The notes: generated from the letters alone by a model not told the origin. A DNA stretch of 64,000 nt from Streptomyces sp. ML-6 (GCF_030116705.1 NZ_JAOTIK010000001.1:2065001-2129000); one strand, 5' to 3'; counted from the stretch's first letter, positions 27,249 through 35,218 are shown. Numbers and translations: made by a program.

Positions 27249-27527
27249 CCCACAACCCTACGGCCGGCCCGCGCCGGACCGCCGTCGCGAACCGGCCTTC
27301 ACAACCGTCCGCCTGGCGTCGCGTCAGCCCGCCGGACGGTACGTGCGCCCGCGCAGATGTGGACGTACGCCCCTCTGCTCCAACCAGGTTGGCCAGAACC
27401 CTTGATGTGACGTGCCCATGTCGCCACCCTGTTACCTGGTGCCCACCCCACGGAAACCTGGCGCCGTCACGATGACCGGGCCCCACCGGTCACCCGTCCA
27501 AGTTCCCCCCACATCAAGGGAGTTCGC

Positions 27528-28172
27528 ATGTCAGGTGTCTACGCGCGTCGTCTCGCCGTCGTCGCCGCATCCGCCGCCTTCGCCGCAACCTCCGCACTGC
27601 TCACCGCCCCCACCGCCCAGGCGGCCATGCCCACTCCGGTCTCCGCCTCGACCGCCCGCTCGTACCTCGGCGACCTGACCGTCTCCCCCGAGGGTTCGTC
27701 CTCCGGCTACAGCCGCGACAAGTTCCCCCACTGGATCACCCAGTCGGGCACCTGCAACACCCGTGAGGTCGTGCTCGAACGCGACGGCACGAACGTGGAG
27801 CAGAGTTCCAGCTGCGCGGCCGTCAGCGGCAACTGGTACTCGGAGTACGACGGTGCCACCTGGACCGCCGCGTCCGACCTGGACATCGACCACATGGTCC
27901 CGCTCGCCGAGGCCTGGCGGTCGGGCGCCAGCAGCTGGACCACCGCCCGACGGCAGGCGTTCGCCAACGACCTGACGCGTCCGCAGCTCATCGCGGTCAC
28001 GGACAACGTCAACCAGTCCAAGGGCGACAAGGACCCGGCCGACTGGCTGCCCCCGCGCACCTCGTACCTGTGCACGTACGCGCGGGCCTGGGTGCACGTG
28101 AAGCACTACTACGACCTGAAGGTCGACTCGGCGGAGAAGAGCGCCCTGCAGGGCATCCTCAACAACTGCTGA
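27528..28172 (+). CDS. Secreted HNH-type nuclease (GmrSD C-terminal-like, DUF1524 fold)
   Basis: A 214-residue exported protein: Sec signal peptide (RRLAVVAASAAFAATSALL to AQAA), then a single HNH nuclease domain with SDLDIDHMVPLAEAWRSGA (metal-binding DH), a central FANDLTRPQLIAVTDNVNQSKG containing the Asn-Asn pattern and DPADWLPP. Several Cys probably form disulphides outside the cell. Related Streptomyces proteins are extracellular DNases. AAGGGAG is well placed before ATG 27528. A strong hairpin follows the gene. Confidence 0.88.
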   Translation: MSGVYARRLAVVAASAAFAATSALLTAPTAQAAMPTPVSASTARSYLGDLTVSPEGSSSGYSRDKFPHWITQSGTCNTREVVLERDGTNVEQSSSCAAVSGNWYSEYDGATWTAASDLDIDHMVPLAEAWRSGASSWTTARRQAFANDLTRPQLIAVTDNVNQSKGDKDPADWLPPRTSYLCTYARAWVHVKHYYDLKVDSAEKSALQGILNNC

Positions 28173-28255
28173 CCCGGGCGACGGAGACGAGGACACACGC
28201 CGTCGTCCTCACCGCCCTCGCCGCACCGGCGGGAGGCCGCCGCCCCGGCCCCACC

Positions 28256-28290
28256 CGTACGGAGCCGCGCACCCCGCGCGGCTCCGTACG
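28256..28290 (+). terminator. Terminator hairpin of the secreted nuclease gene
   Basis: CGTACGGAGCCGCGC (28256-28270) and its exact complement (28276-28290) form a 15-bp stem with an ACCCC loop, 84 bases after the stop codon. Confidence 0.8.
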
Positions 28291-29008
28291 CGCGTGCGCG
28301 CAGAACCCCGTACGCGCCTCTGTGACTCCGTACACGCATGCATGCGCGCGGGACGCGGAGCGCTCCCATGACGCCCGGCGGCGCCGGATACGACCCCCGA
28401 GAACACGGAGTGTTTTCGGCCGAGTACGGCGACGCGTGGTGGACACGCGAGGCGCCGGCACCCCGTCGCCCGGCCGCGGTCGGCGCCCGACGCCGGAAAC
28501 ACGGCCCGGAACCACGCGCGGGCCCCGCCGCACCCCGAGCCCGACCGGTCGGTGACGCCCGGCCCCGCCGGCACCCCCGCACCGGAGCGCCCCGGCCCCC
28601 ACGCACCCCGGCGGCGGTATGTGCACCGGCGGGCGATGTGCTCCCCCGCGGCCGTCCCGGCGCCGACGGCCCCCTTTCGCGACGCCCGGCCGCGCTCCGC
28701 GTCCCCCATCGCGCGGCTGACCTGCCCCCGCCCGCCCGCGAACCGCCCCCGGCGCACCCCGGACCGGATTCCGCTTCGCCCCGCCCCGGCACATCGGCGA
28801 TCCGACGCCCCGAAGCCGGTCCGCCGCACCCCGATCGCACCCCGGCCGCACCCGCCCCGCGCCCCGGCCGCCGGACCATGACATTCCTCACCGGTGGCCG
28901 GAAAGTTACGCCGCCATTGGTTCAGGCCAAGCCGTCACACCAAGGACCGCAGATGAAGGCGGTAGCACCTCACGGGCTGGCCGACGAGCACATGACGATT
29001 TTCGGCCA
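28291..29008. other. About 700-base region with no gene I can support
   Basis: C-rich sequence with several long open frames in both directions, but none has third-position GC bias in one frame, a ribosome-binding site and a plausible protein together. The frame beginning MTPGGAGYDPREHG at 28368 is the best of them and still uses many A/T-ending codons. From 28880 the base composition becomes more balanced, fitting a promoter region for the downstream DoxX gene. Confidence 0.5.
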
Positions 29009-29032
29009 CTTGCAGGATGTTGAAGTTGCAAG
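29009..29032. promoter_or_regulatory. Candidate operator upstream of the DoxX gene
   Basis: CTTGCA (29009-29014) and TGCAAG (29027-29032) form an inverted repeat with 12 bases between; the right half is also a direct repeat of TTGCA. It lies 75-98 bases before the DoxX start. Symmetry and spacing fit a MarR/HxlR-type dimer, but no regulator gene is adjacent. Confidence 0.45.
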
Positions 29033-29106
29033 CATTGGTGAGGTTTCCCTAATCTGTGCCACTCAATCGGTTCACGTCCCCACCAGACCGAAGGAGCACG
29101 CCCCCC

Positions 29107-29553
29107 ATGAACGCACGCCTGAACCAGGCTCAGCCCTATGTCCTCTGCCTGTTCCGAATAGTCATCGGCCTGCTCTTCGCCTGCCACGGCGCCTCGTCGC
29201 TCTTCGGCCTCTTCGGCGGCACCCACTCGGTGTCCGTCGGCACCTGGCCCGGCTGGTACGCGGCGGTCATCCAGCTCGTCGGCGGCATCCTGGTGATGCT
29301 CGGCCTCGGCACCCGCGTCGCGGCCCTGATCGCCTCCGGCTCCATGGCGTACGCCTATTTCAAGGTCCACCAGCCCGAGGCGCTGCTCCCGATCGAGAAC
29401 AACGGCGAGCCCGCCGCCATCTTCTGCTGGGCGTTCTTCCTGCTGATCTTCACCGGCCCCGGCGCCCTGGCCCTGGACCAGCTGTTCAGCCGGCGCGGTG
29501 CGGAGAGCGGCAACGCCGAGGCCCGCGAAAAGACCTCGGCCGTCACGGTCTGA
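29107..29553 (+). CDS. DoxX-family membrane protein
   Basis: A 148-residue protein with four helices (LCLFRIVIGLLFACHGASSLF, YAAVIQLVGGILVMLGLG, VAALIASGSMAYAYF, AIFCWAFFLLIFTGPGALALDQ), the pattern of DoxX/SURF4-type quinone- or thiol-redox proteins. The GGILVMLGLGTR and HGxxxLF motifs of the family are present. AAGGAG lies ten bases before ATG 29107. An inverted repeat upstream suggests repressor control. Confidence 0.88.
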   Translation: MNARLNQAQPYVLCLFRIVIGLLFACHGASSLFGLFGGTHSVSVGTWPGWYAAVIQLVGGILVMLGLGTRVAALIASGSMAYAYFKVHQPEALLPIENNGEPAAIFCWAFFLLIFTGPGALALDQLFSRRGAESGNAEAREKTSAVTV

Positions 29554-29571
29554 TCCGCCCGGGGCCCCTCC

Positions 29572-29634
29572 CGCCCACAGGGACCGGGCCCCCGCCCACA
29601 GGGACCGGGCCCCCGCCCACAGGGACCGGGGCCC
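29572..29634. repeat. Three tandem copies of a 21-bp repeat
   Basis: CGCCCACAGGGACCGGGCCCC occurs at 29572 and 29593 exactly and at 29614 with a changed end. The repeats lie directly after the DoxX gene and probably overlap its 3' untranslated region. Confidence 0.9.
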
Positions 29635-29805
29635 GCCCCGGGACCGACGGGCAAGCCAGTCGCCGCCCCTCGTGAACCGGCTCCACCCGCGGCTGACCGG
29701 CCCGTCGCAGGCCGCTCCCCTTCCCTGCGACCGCCACCCCCGTCGGACCCCGTCACCGGGACCGCCGCAGGACCCGCCCCGGGGTCGCCTCAGAACCCGC
29801 CGAGG

Positions 29806-29868
29806 GCCCGGCGGAAGGATTGACCGAAGGCCCGGCAGAAGGACTGGCCGAAGACTCGGCAGAAGGAC
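29806..29868. repeat. 24-bp repeat, two copies and a partial third
   Basis: Copies at 29806-29829 and 29830-29853 share GCCCGGC(G/A)GAAGGA(T/C)TG(A/G)CCGAAG; a 15-base partial copy continues to 29868. No supported gene covers them. Confidence 0.8.
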
Positions 29869-29873
29869 CCGTT

Positions 29874-29935
29874 CCTCACGTACATCCGGATATGCGCCCG
29901 GAACCGAGGCTTCCCATTTACGGGTGTACGTGAGG
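29874..29935. repeat. Inverted repeat CCTCACGTACA / TGTACGTGAGG
   Basis: Exact 11-base arms (29874-29884 and 29925-29935) are separated by 40 bases. They could form a long-loop hairpin or be binding sites. The downstream AT-richer stretch (29936-29990, with TATTTTATCG) probably holds the promoter of the DedA gene. Confidence 0.6.
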
Positions 29936-30061
29936 TTCCCAACATCATCCGTATTTTATCGATCACCGGATAAACGGCAGGCGTACGCTGTGCAGCCGAC
30001 CCTGCCGCTCCTGCCGCTCCCCCGCGACGTCGCGGCGTTGTTCCGAATCGGGGAGTAGTAG

Positions 30062-30733
30062 GTGCTTGAGAGTGTGGGTGCGCTGACCGGCAGCCCATGG
30101 ATCTACGTCGTGGTGGCCCTCTCGGTGCTCCTGGACGTCTTTCTGCCCGTACTGCCCAGCGGCGTGCTGGTGATCACCGCCGCCACGGCCGCCGCCGCCG
30201 GTTCGACGACGGTCGCGGGCGCCGCCTCCGCGGCGGGCGCGGCCGAGCAGGTGCCCCAGGTGCCCTCGCTCCTCGCCCTGATCCTCTGCGCGGCCAGTGC
30301 CTCGGTGCTCGGCGACCTCGTCGCGTACCGGCTGGCCTGGCGCGGCGGGGCGCGCCTGGACCGGGCCATCGCCCGCTCCCGCCGTCTCACGTCCGCGCAG
30401 GAACGCCTCGGCACGGCCCTCTCCCGCGGCGGCATCCTCGTCATCATCGCCCGCTTCGCCCCGGCCGGACGCTCGGTGGTCTCCCTGGGCGCGGGCGCCG
30501 CGCATCGCGACGTCAAGGAATTCCTGCCCTGGTCGGCCCTGGCCGGGGTGGCCTGGGCTGGTTACAGCGTGGGCCTCGGCTACTTCGGCGGCCAGTGGCT
30601 CGGCGCGACCTGGGTGGCCACGGGCATATCCGTCCTCGCCCTGTTCATGGCGGGCGCCCTGGCCGCGTACCTCATGCGCCGACCGGTCACGGAAGCCGCC
30701 GCGGCCGCCCCGGCGACCACTACGACGCCCTGA
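30062..30733 (+). CDS. DedA-family (VTT/SNARE-associated) membrane protein
   Basis: A 223-residue membrane protein. GTG 30062 is preceded by GGGGAG at a good distance. Features of the DedA/VTT fold: N-terminal re-entrant segment LDVFLPVLPSGVLVITAA, SASVLGDLVAYRLAW, the motif RGGILVIIARFAPAGRSVVSLGAGAA (F/Y-x-x-R-x-x-P-x-x-R type) and GYFGGQWLG before a last helix. DedA proteins act as lipid-carrier flippases or scramblases that need the proton gradient. The last 14 bases overlap the 3' end of the convergent DUF2277 gene. Confidence 0.87.
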   Translation: MLESVGALTGSPWIYVVVALSVLLDVFLPVLPSGVLVITAATAAAAGSTTVAGAASAAGAAEQVPQVPSLLALILCAASASVLGDLVAYRLAWRGGARLDRAIARSRRLTSAQERLGTALSRGGILVIIARFAPAGRSVVSLGAGAAHRDVKEFLPWSALAGVAWAGYSVGLGYFGGQWLGATWVATGISVLALFMAGALAAYLMRRPVTEAAAAAPATTTTP

Positions 30734-30944
30734 CGCCGCCCCGTATCTCCAATCCGTCCAGGAGTCCGGCGGTCGCCCTGGCGATCTCGTCGACGGCCCG
30801 GTCGAAGACCTCCTGGTTGTGCGCGGCCGGGGCGCGGAAGCCGGACACCTTGCGCACGAACTGCAGGGCGGCGGCGCGGATCTCCTCCTCGGTGGCTTCC
30901 TCGGGGAGGGCGGGCGGGCGAAGGGTCTTGATGCTTCGGCACAT
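30720..30944 (-). CDS. DUF2277 small protein
   Basis: A 74-residue protein starting MCRSIKTLRPP and holding EEATEEEIRAAALQFVRKVSG and PAAHNQEVFDRAVDEIA, the highly conserved DUF2277 pattern with a Cys-Arg-Ser-Ile-Lys start. The family is small, cytoplasmic and of unknown function. Its stop codon lies inside the DedA gene on the opposite strand. Confidence 0.88.
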   Translation of the reverse strand: MCRSIKTLRPPALPEEATEEEIRAAALQFVRKVSGFRAPAAHNQEVFDRAVDEIARATAGLLDGLEIRGGVRAS

Positions 30945-31054
30945 GCCCCCAGTGTGAACCGGACCACTGACAACGCCCCGCCGTCCCACCGATCCACCCC
31001 CGGCCCGCCCACCGATCCACCCGCCCGATCCAGCCGCCCGATCAGCCTCCGTCC

Positions 31055-31489
31055 TCAGACGATCACCTTCGAACGGTCCGTGCACAGGGCCCAGATCACG
31101 AACGTGTCGATGGCGATCGAGATGACCGCCCAGACCGGGTGGTACGGCAGCCAGACGAAGTTGACGATCAGGTTGATGGCGGCGATCACCACACCCGTGG
31201 CGCGGGCCCAGAGGGCACCCCTGAGAATGCCCCAGCCGACGAATCCGAGCACGATGCCGACCACGAGATGGATCCATCCCCAGGCGGCCACGCTGAATTC
31301 GAACGTGTAACTCCCGATGCGCGTGTAGACCTCGTCGGAGGCGATACCGGCGATGCCCTTGATCACCCCGAAGGCACCGTCCACGAGGAGCAGGACACCG
31401 GCGAACATGGTGCCTCCGGCCGCCCAGGGGTTGCTGTCCTCCGGGGCTGCGGGACCGACCTGACCGGGCGTGGGCGCCGAGTGAGCCAT
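31055..31489 (-). CDS. DUF7144-type four-helix membrane protein
   Basis: A 144-residue protein with a short N-terminal tail and four helices (MFAGVLLLVDGAFGVIKGIAG, WIHLVVGIVLGFVGWGILRG, ATGVVIAAINLIVNFVWLPY, WAVISIAIDTFVIWALC). It matches the common actinobacterial family that databases describe only as a membrane protein. AGGAGG is six bases before ATG 31489, an ideal site, so high translation is likely. No function is known. Confidence 0.8.
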   Translation of the reverse strand: MAHSAPTPGQVGPAAPEDSNPWAAGGTMFAGVLLLVDGAFGVIKGIAGIASDEVYTRIGSYTFEFSVAAWGWIHLVVGIVLGFVGWGILRGALWARATGVVIAAINLIVNFVWLPYHPVWAVISIAIDTFVIWALCTDRSKVIV

Positions 31490-31703
31490 GGGAACCTCCT
31501 TGGCCGTGACGGGACGGCGAACAGAACCGACCCTGCGCGGCTCCCTCCCCCGCGACCACCCGGGCACCCCCATGCGGGTGAGCCCCCGAACGCCCGGCAC
31601 CGCCCTCCCGCGCCCGCCCTCGAACACCGCCCCCGCCGACGCCGCCGCGCGCCCGCCCCGGAGCTCAGCCCTCCCAGCGCGACCGCCCCTCCCGGAACGT
31701 GCC

Positions 31704-32366
31704 CTACGACGACGGCAGTCGCGTCACCTTCGAGACCCGGCAGGTCATCCTGCCCGGGACCTTCCCCAGCCCCTGGGCCTTCTCCACCGCCTTCTGCCCG
31801 GCCGCCAGATCGGTCGCGGCCGCCAGCCCCGAGGCCCGGCGGGTGCCCTCCCCGTCCACGAACTCCACGGACACGATGTAGGACGCCTGGTCCTCGGAGC
31901 GGTTCACGATCTCCACGTCCGCGTCGGGCCACTCGGTCAACGAGTCGATCGCGCACCTGGTGATCCGCACGTCGCCCGTGCCGTCCGTACCTTCCCGGGC
32001 GGGCGGCTCCGCGGAGGCGTCGGACGCGTCGTCCGGCGCGGGCGTGCCCTCCCCCTCCTTCGCCGGCGTCCTGCCGTCCGACGCCTCGGCCACCGGCCGC
32101 TTCGAGTCGCCCGACGGCGAGTCGTCGCTGCCCAGGACCGCGATCAGCACACCGAGCGCCAGCAGGGCGGCCGTACCGCCCACCACGGAGAGCGTGACGA
32201 TCAGCCCGGTCCGGGACTTCTTCGGCGGCTGCGGGTAGCCGTACCCGCCGGGGCCGGGCTGCGGCCAGTGCTGATACGGCGCCCCCTGCGAAGGGTCCGG
32301 GGCGGACGGGAACGGCGGCGAGGGCGGCTGCTGCCCCGGCTGTGGCGGCGGGTAGCCGTACGACAT
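31704..32366 (-). CDS. Proline-rich single-pass membrane protein with an extracellular FxxxR-type domain
   Basis: A 220-residue protein. The cytoplasmic N-terminus is Pro/Gln/Tyr-rich (SYGYPPPQPGQQPPSPP, YQHWPQPGPGGYGYPQ). One helix (GLIVTLSVVGGTAALLALGVLIAVLG) leads to an acidic Ser/Asp/Glu spacer and a 75-residue outer domain with two Cys (ITRCAIDSL and GRMTCRVSKVT) that may bond. The domain resembles the Streptomyces DUF4352/FxLYD kind of beta-sandwich (VEIVNRSEDQASYIVSVEF). A run of nine G lies in the ribosome-binding region. Confidence 0.78.
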   Translation of the reverse strand: MSYGYPPPQPGQQPPSPPFPSAPDPSQGAPYQHWPQPGPGGYGYPQPPKKSRTGLIVTLSVVGGTAALLALGVLIAVLGSDDSPSGDSKRPVAEASDGRTPAKEGEGTPAPDDASDASAEPPAREGTDGTGDVRITRCAIDSLTEWPDADVEIVNRSEDQASYIVSVEFVDGEGTRRASGLAAATDLAAGQKAVEKAQGLGKVPGRMTCRVSKVTRLPSS

Positions 32367-32644
32367 GGATGATCCCCCCCCCTGGGACAGGGCCTGTTCG
32401 AACGGAGATACGTTACGGCCAGGCCCGGCCCGCCCTTCGAGCAGGGGGAGAAACAAGAGAGTGCGGGGTAAAGAGAGAGGGAGCCGACACCCGCACCCGC
32501 CCCGCACCCGCCCCGCAGTCACATCGCCCTCACCCTCACCGTCACCGTCGTCGCCGTCACCGTTGCCGTCACCGCTGATGCGGTGGACACAGGCCGAACC
32601 TAAACTGGCGTGAACACGAAGATCCCGGACAAGGGAGACACGTC

Positions 32645-32719
32645 ATGGCCAAGCGCGGAAACAAGCGACGCGCCCGCAAGAAGAAGAACGCCAACCACGG
32701 CAAGCGTCCCAACGCCTGA
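32645..32719 (+). CDS. 50S ribosomal protein bL37 (24 residues)
   Basis: A 24-codon gene missed by ordinary length cut-offs. ATG 32645 follows GGGAG by eight bases, and the product begins MAKRGNKRRARKKKN and ends ANHGKRPNA. This basic sequence is nearly that of bL37, the actinobacterial ribosomal protein first seen in mycobacterial ribosome structures (recalled from literature). A perfect terminator hairpin follows at 32790. The upstream 50 bases are AT-richer than the surroundings and likely hold its promoter. Confidence 0.9.
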   Translation: MAKRGNKRRARKKKNANHGKRPNA

Positions 32720-32789
32720 GCCGAACCCCTGAGCCCCCGAACTCCCGAACCACCGAGCCCTCGAACCCCCGAGCCCCCGAATCGCTCTG

Positions 32790-32818
32790 CGCCCCTCCCG
32801 CACCGTGCGGGAGGGGCG
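32790..32818 (+). terminator. Terminator hairpin of the bL37 gene
   Basis: CGCCCCTCCCGC(AC) pairs with (GT)GCGGGAGGGGCG over 12-14 base pairs with a very short loop, about 70 bases after the bL37 stop. The interval is filled by CCCGAGCC-type simple repeats. Confidence 0.8.
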
Positions 32819-33054
32819 CGGCTTCCGCGCGCACCGGTACGGATGTCCCGGTCCGGCCCGATCAAACCCCTACTTTTCCCTACGTACAACACCCCGTCGC
32901 CGTCCTGTAATCGGACCGGGGGGTCAAGGGTGCGAACCTCGCGTCCACCCGCGCGAGTGCGGTGTGGGATCACTTCCGTACATCGGTGGGCCGCGTGCTC
33001 ACAGGGTTCCTACTGTCAGCGGTATTGCTCGACGACCGCAACGGGGGGTTACCC

Positions 33055-33291
33055 GTGACGATGACAACCAAGGCGTACGAGGTCGACCGGCAGGACCTCG
33101 TACGCGCCCCACGGCCGGGGACCGGGGCCGTCCTTCCGGCCCGTGGACCCGTCCGCCGCACGCCCGGACCGTGCACACCACCGCCGGTACCGGGCCGAAC
33201 AGCCGTGACCGCACCCGACATCGGCCCCGGGGTCACCACCGGGGGCAGCGCCGGGGTCCGGCCCGAGCCGCACCACCCTGACACCCCCTGA
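33055..33291 (+). CDS. Hypothetical small protein
   Basis: A possible 78-residue protein from GTG 33055, six bases after GGGGGG. It begins VTMTTKAYEVDRQDLVRAP and then becomes Pro/Gly/Arg-rich, ending PEPHHPDTP. Third-position GC is about 80 percent, weaker in the middle. No domain is recognised. It lies upstream of a zinc-ribbon frame and a decayed phage gene, and may be a remnant itself. Confidence 0.4.
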   Translation: MTMTTKAYEVDRQDLVRAPRPGTGAVLPARGPVRRTPGPCTPPPVPGRTAVTAPDIGPGVTTGGSAGVRPEPHHPDTP

Positions 33292-33376
33292 TGACCCCCT
33301 CCCCGGCCGTTCCTCCCCCGACGGGACGACGGCCGGGCCGGAGCACCACCCATCCATCGGAGAGGAGGACGGCACC

Positions 33377-33715
33377 ATGCGATGCAGCAAATGCGGCGCC
33401 CAGATGAGCCAGACCGCCGGCGGCTGGTGGCAGTGCTGGGGCTGCGGCAACAGCCAACCCGGCTATGCGGAAGCCGATGAACGGCCGTACGCGGACCGGC
33501 GCACCCCGACCGGACGGCCGCCGGACGGGAACCCGGACCGCGGACCGGACCGGGGGACGGCCGAACCCGGCCCGGTGCTCGTGCAGCTGACGGTTTGTAC
33601 ACGTTTTCGACCCCGCGGCCGAGTCCGACCGCCTTCACCGGGGTATGGAACCCGTACGGGTCGGTCGTCATCGCGGAGCAGCCCGCGTTCGCGCGGACAC
33701 CGACGAACGGCATGA
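33377..33715 (+). CDS. Zinc-ribbon protein, probably frame-shifted near its middle
   Basis: ATG 33377 has an excellent GAGAGGAGG site. The first 30 residues hold a four-Cys ribbon (MRCSKCGAQM and WWQCWGCGNSQ). A Pro/Asp/Arg linker with strong third-position GC bias runs to QLTV near codon 72 (about base 33590). After that the bias disappears from this frame and appears in another, and the rest to the stop at 33715 is Arg/Ser shadow sequence. The authentic product is therefore either about 70 residues long or the N-terminus of the broken gene described next. Confidence 0.5.
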   Translation: MRCSKCGAQMSQTAGGWWQCWGCGNSQPGYAEADERPYADRRTPTGRPPDGNPDRGPDRGTAEPGPVLVQLTVCTRFRPRGRVRPPSPGYGTRTGRSSSRSSPRSRGHRRTA

Positions 33716-33848
33716 AGTACGCGGTCACGGCGGCGGATCACCACCGGCGCGGCCCCGTACTCACGGGTGGAGAAGATGGAGCGGATCGACAGCACGGCGA
33801 ACGCGCCCCGCGGACGGGGTTCGCAACGTCACGTACACCTCGGGCTGA
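33592..33848 (+). pseudogene. Decayed phage-type gene, spread over three frames
   Basis: Coding-type third positions move between frames with a few bases of overlap: 33595-33730 reads LYTFSTPRPSPTAFTGVW and NPYGSVVIAEQPAFARTP; 33734-33805 in another frame reads RITTGAAPYSRVEKMERIDS; 33810-33848 in the third reads PADGVRNVTYTSG and stops 13 bases before the endolysin start. Joined, these give one plausible C-terminal domain, so three small indels are inferred near 33590, 33731 and 33808. Its position directly before a lysin with no gap suggests the last tail or structural gene of a phage operon. Sequencing error is a possible alternative. Confidence 0.5.
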
Positions 33849-33861
33849 AGGGGAGGAACAC

Positions 33862-34809
33862 ATGGCACAGCCCATGACTGCCGCGCGGGTGCTGTCCGCA
33901 CTGCGCGCTGAGGGTGTCCGCGTGGTGGAGGTCGGCAACTGGCGCACGCACAACCGGAATTCGAAGGGCCCCTGGGGCCCGGTCAACGGCAGCATCGTGC
34001 ACCACACGGTCACCAAGGGGACGGCGGCGACCGTGGCCATGGTCCGGGACGGGTACGCGTCCCTGCCCGGACCGCTGTGCCACGGGATGATCGCGAAGGA
34101 CGGCCGGGTGCACATGGTCGGCTGGGGCCGCGCCAACCACGCCGGCGGCGGCGACCCGCGGGTCCTGGACCAGGTCATCGCCGAGTCCTACGGCACGCGC
34201 CCGACCTCGCCGACGAAGGGCAACGCCAACGGGGTCGACGGCAACGCCCGGTTCTACGGCTGGGAGTGCGAGAACCTCGGCGACGGCAAGGACCCCTGGC
34301 CCAAGGCGCAGTACGACGCGATCGTCCGGGTGCAGGCCGCGTTGTGCCGGGCGCACGGCTGGTCGGCGAAGTCGGTGATCGGCCACCTGGAGTGGTCGAA
34401 CGACAAGGTCGACCCCCGTGGCTTCACCATGCCGAAGCTGCGTTCCGACGTGGCCGAGCGCCTCAAGCACCCCGCGAGCTGGAACCCGAACGAGGAGGAC
34501 CCCATGGCAGGCATCACCAAGCGCGACATCTTCGACGCCGTCTGGAAGACCGACGCGATCGGCGGCCCGACGGACGCGGCGGACCACAAGACCAACCCCA
34601 CGTGGCAGCCGCAGTCCATCCTGAAGGACATGCAGGCCCGCATCCGCTCCATGGACAAGCGGATGGCCGCCCAGACCGCCGCGATCACCGCCCTCGCCGG
34701 CCAGCTCGGCAAGGGCGCCGACACCGCGACCATCGTCACCGCGGTCCGGACCGCGATCGAGCAGGCCGTGGTCGACGACAACGCCGCGGCCGACACCAAG
34801 GGGGCCTGA
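33862..34809 (+). CDS. Phage-type N-acetylmuramoyl-L-alanine amidase (endolysin)
   Basis: A 315-residue amidase_2 (PGRP-like) protein. Start ATG 33862 follows GGGGAGG. The catalytic domain (about 20-205) has the zinc ligands expected in IVHHTVTKG, a GLVxxA-like GRANHAGGGD segment and SVIGHLEWSNDKVDPRGFTM with the second His and the Lys/Asp pair. There is no signal peptide. The C-terminal third has TKRDIFDAVWKTDAIGGPTD and a coiled-coil-like tail (DMQARIRSMDKRMAAQTAAI) found in actinophage lysins. It lies beside tRNA-Val, and the gene before it is decayed, so this appears to be a prophage remnant that kept an intact lysin. Confidence 0.88.
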   Translation: MAQPMTAARVLSALRAEGVRVVEVGNWRTHNRNSKGPWGPVNGSIVHHTVTKGTAATVAMVRDGYASLPGPLCHGMIAKDGRVHMVGWGRANHAGGGDPRVLDQVIAESYGTRPTSPTKGNANGVDGNARFYGWECENLGDGKDPWPKAQYDAIVRVQAALCRAHGWSAKSVIGHLEWSNDKVDPRGFTMPKLRSDVAERLKHPASWNPNEEDPMAGITKRDIFDAVWKTDAIGGPTDAADHKTNPTWQPQSILKDMQARIRSMDKRMAAQTAAITALAGQLGKGADTATIVTAVRTAIEQAVVDDNAAADTKGA

Positions 34810-34870
34810 CGGCACCGGGATTCCTCCGGGTTCCGGCCCGTGCAGGCGGTACGCCCCTCGCACATGCACG

Positions 34871-34904
34871 GAAGGTCCCCGGCCATGATCGGCCGGGGAC
34901 CTTC
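34871..34904. terminator. Strong bidirectional hairpin between the lysin and tRNA genes
   Basis: Exact 14-base arms GAAGGTCCCCGGCC / GGCCGGGGACCTTC with an ATGATC loop. It can end the lysin transcript and the tRNA transcript from the other strand. Confidence 0.85.
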
Positions 34905-34911
34905 GCATCGG

Positions 34912-34983
34912 TGGGCGCGGACGGTTTCGAACCGCCGACATCTGCTTTGTAAGAGCAGCGCTCTACCCCTGAGCTACGCACCC
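34912..34983 (-). tRNA. tRNA-Val(UAC)
   Basis: A 72-base cloverleaf on the minus strand. The acceptor stem pairs GGGTGCG with CGCGCCC (one G-U), the D arm is GTAGCTCAGGGGTAGAGC, the anticodon stem CTGCT/AGCAG carries loop CTTACAA with anticodon TAC, and the T arm has GGTTCGAAACC. The CCA end is not encoded. tRNA genes are common phage integration sites, and a phage lysin lies just beyond it. Confidence 0.95.
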
Positions 34984-35218
34984 GTGGATGAAGGAACAGC
35001 GTACATGGCCCGAGGCCCCCGGTCACAAACGGTTTCCGTCGGCGGCGGGGGGTGCGGCACCGGGCGCGGCACGGGCGGGCGGGCCGTGCGGGGGTTATCC
35101 CCACCCCTCGTACGGTAGCCGTCCGCATTCTGTCCGGGGCGGGCGGCTTCGTACGGTGGAACTGCCGCGGCGGAGCGCACGCGGCACCTGGCCGTCCGAC
35201 CCTGGGGGGAAGATCATC

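Noticed and set aside
28368..28880. Frame starting MTPGGAGYDPREHG
   Set aside because: No ribosome-binding site, many A/T-ending codons and a product that turns into Pro/Arg simple sequence.
29572..29634. CRISPR array
   Set aside because: The 21-bp units are contiguous with no spacers and no cas genes are present.
29790..30098. 102-codon minus-strand frame with FCRxFGQS repeats
   Set aside because: The repeated residues only mirror the 24-bp DNA repeat; no start signal and it overlaps the DedA promoter.
33861..34809. Host cell-wall amidase instead of phage lysin
   Set aside because: No signal peptide, a phage-type C-terminal coiled coil, a decayed gene just upstream and an adjacent tRNA favour phage origin, though a host role now is possible.
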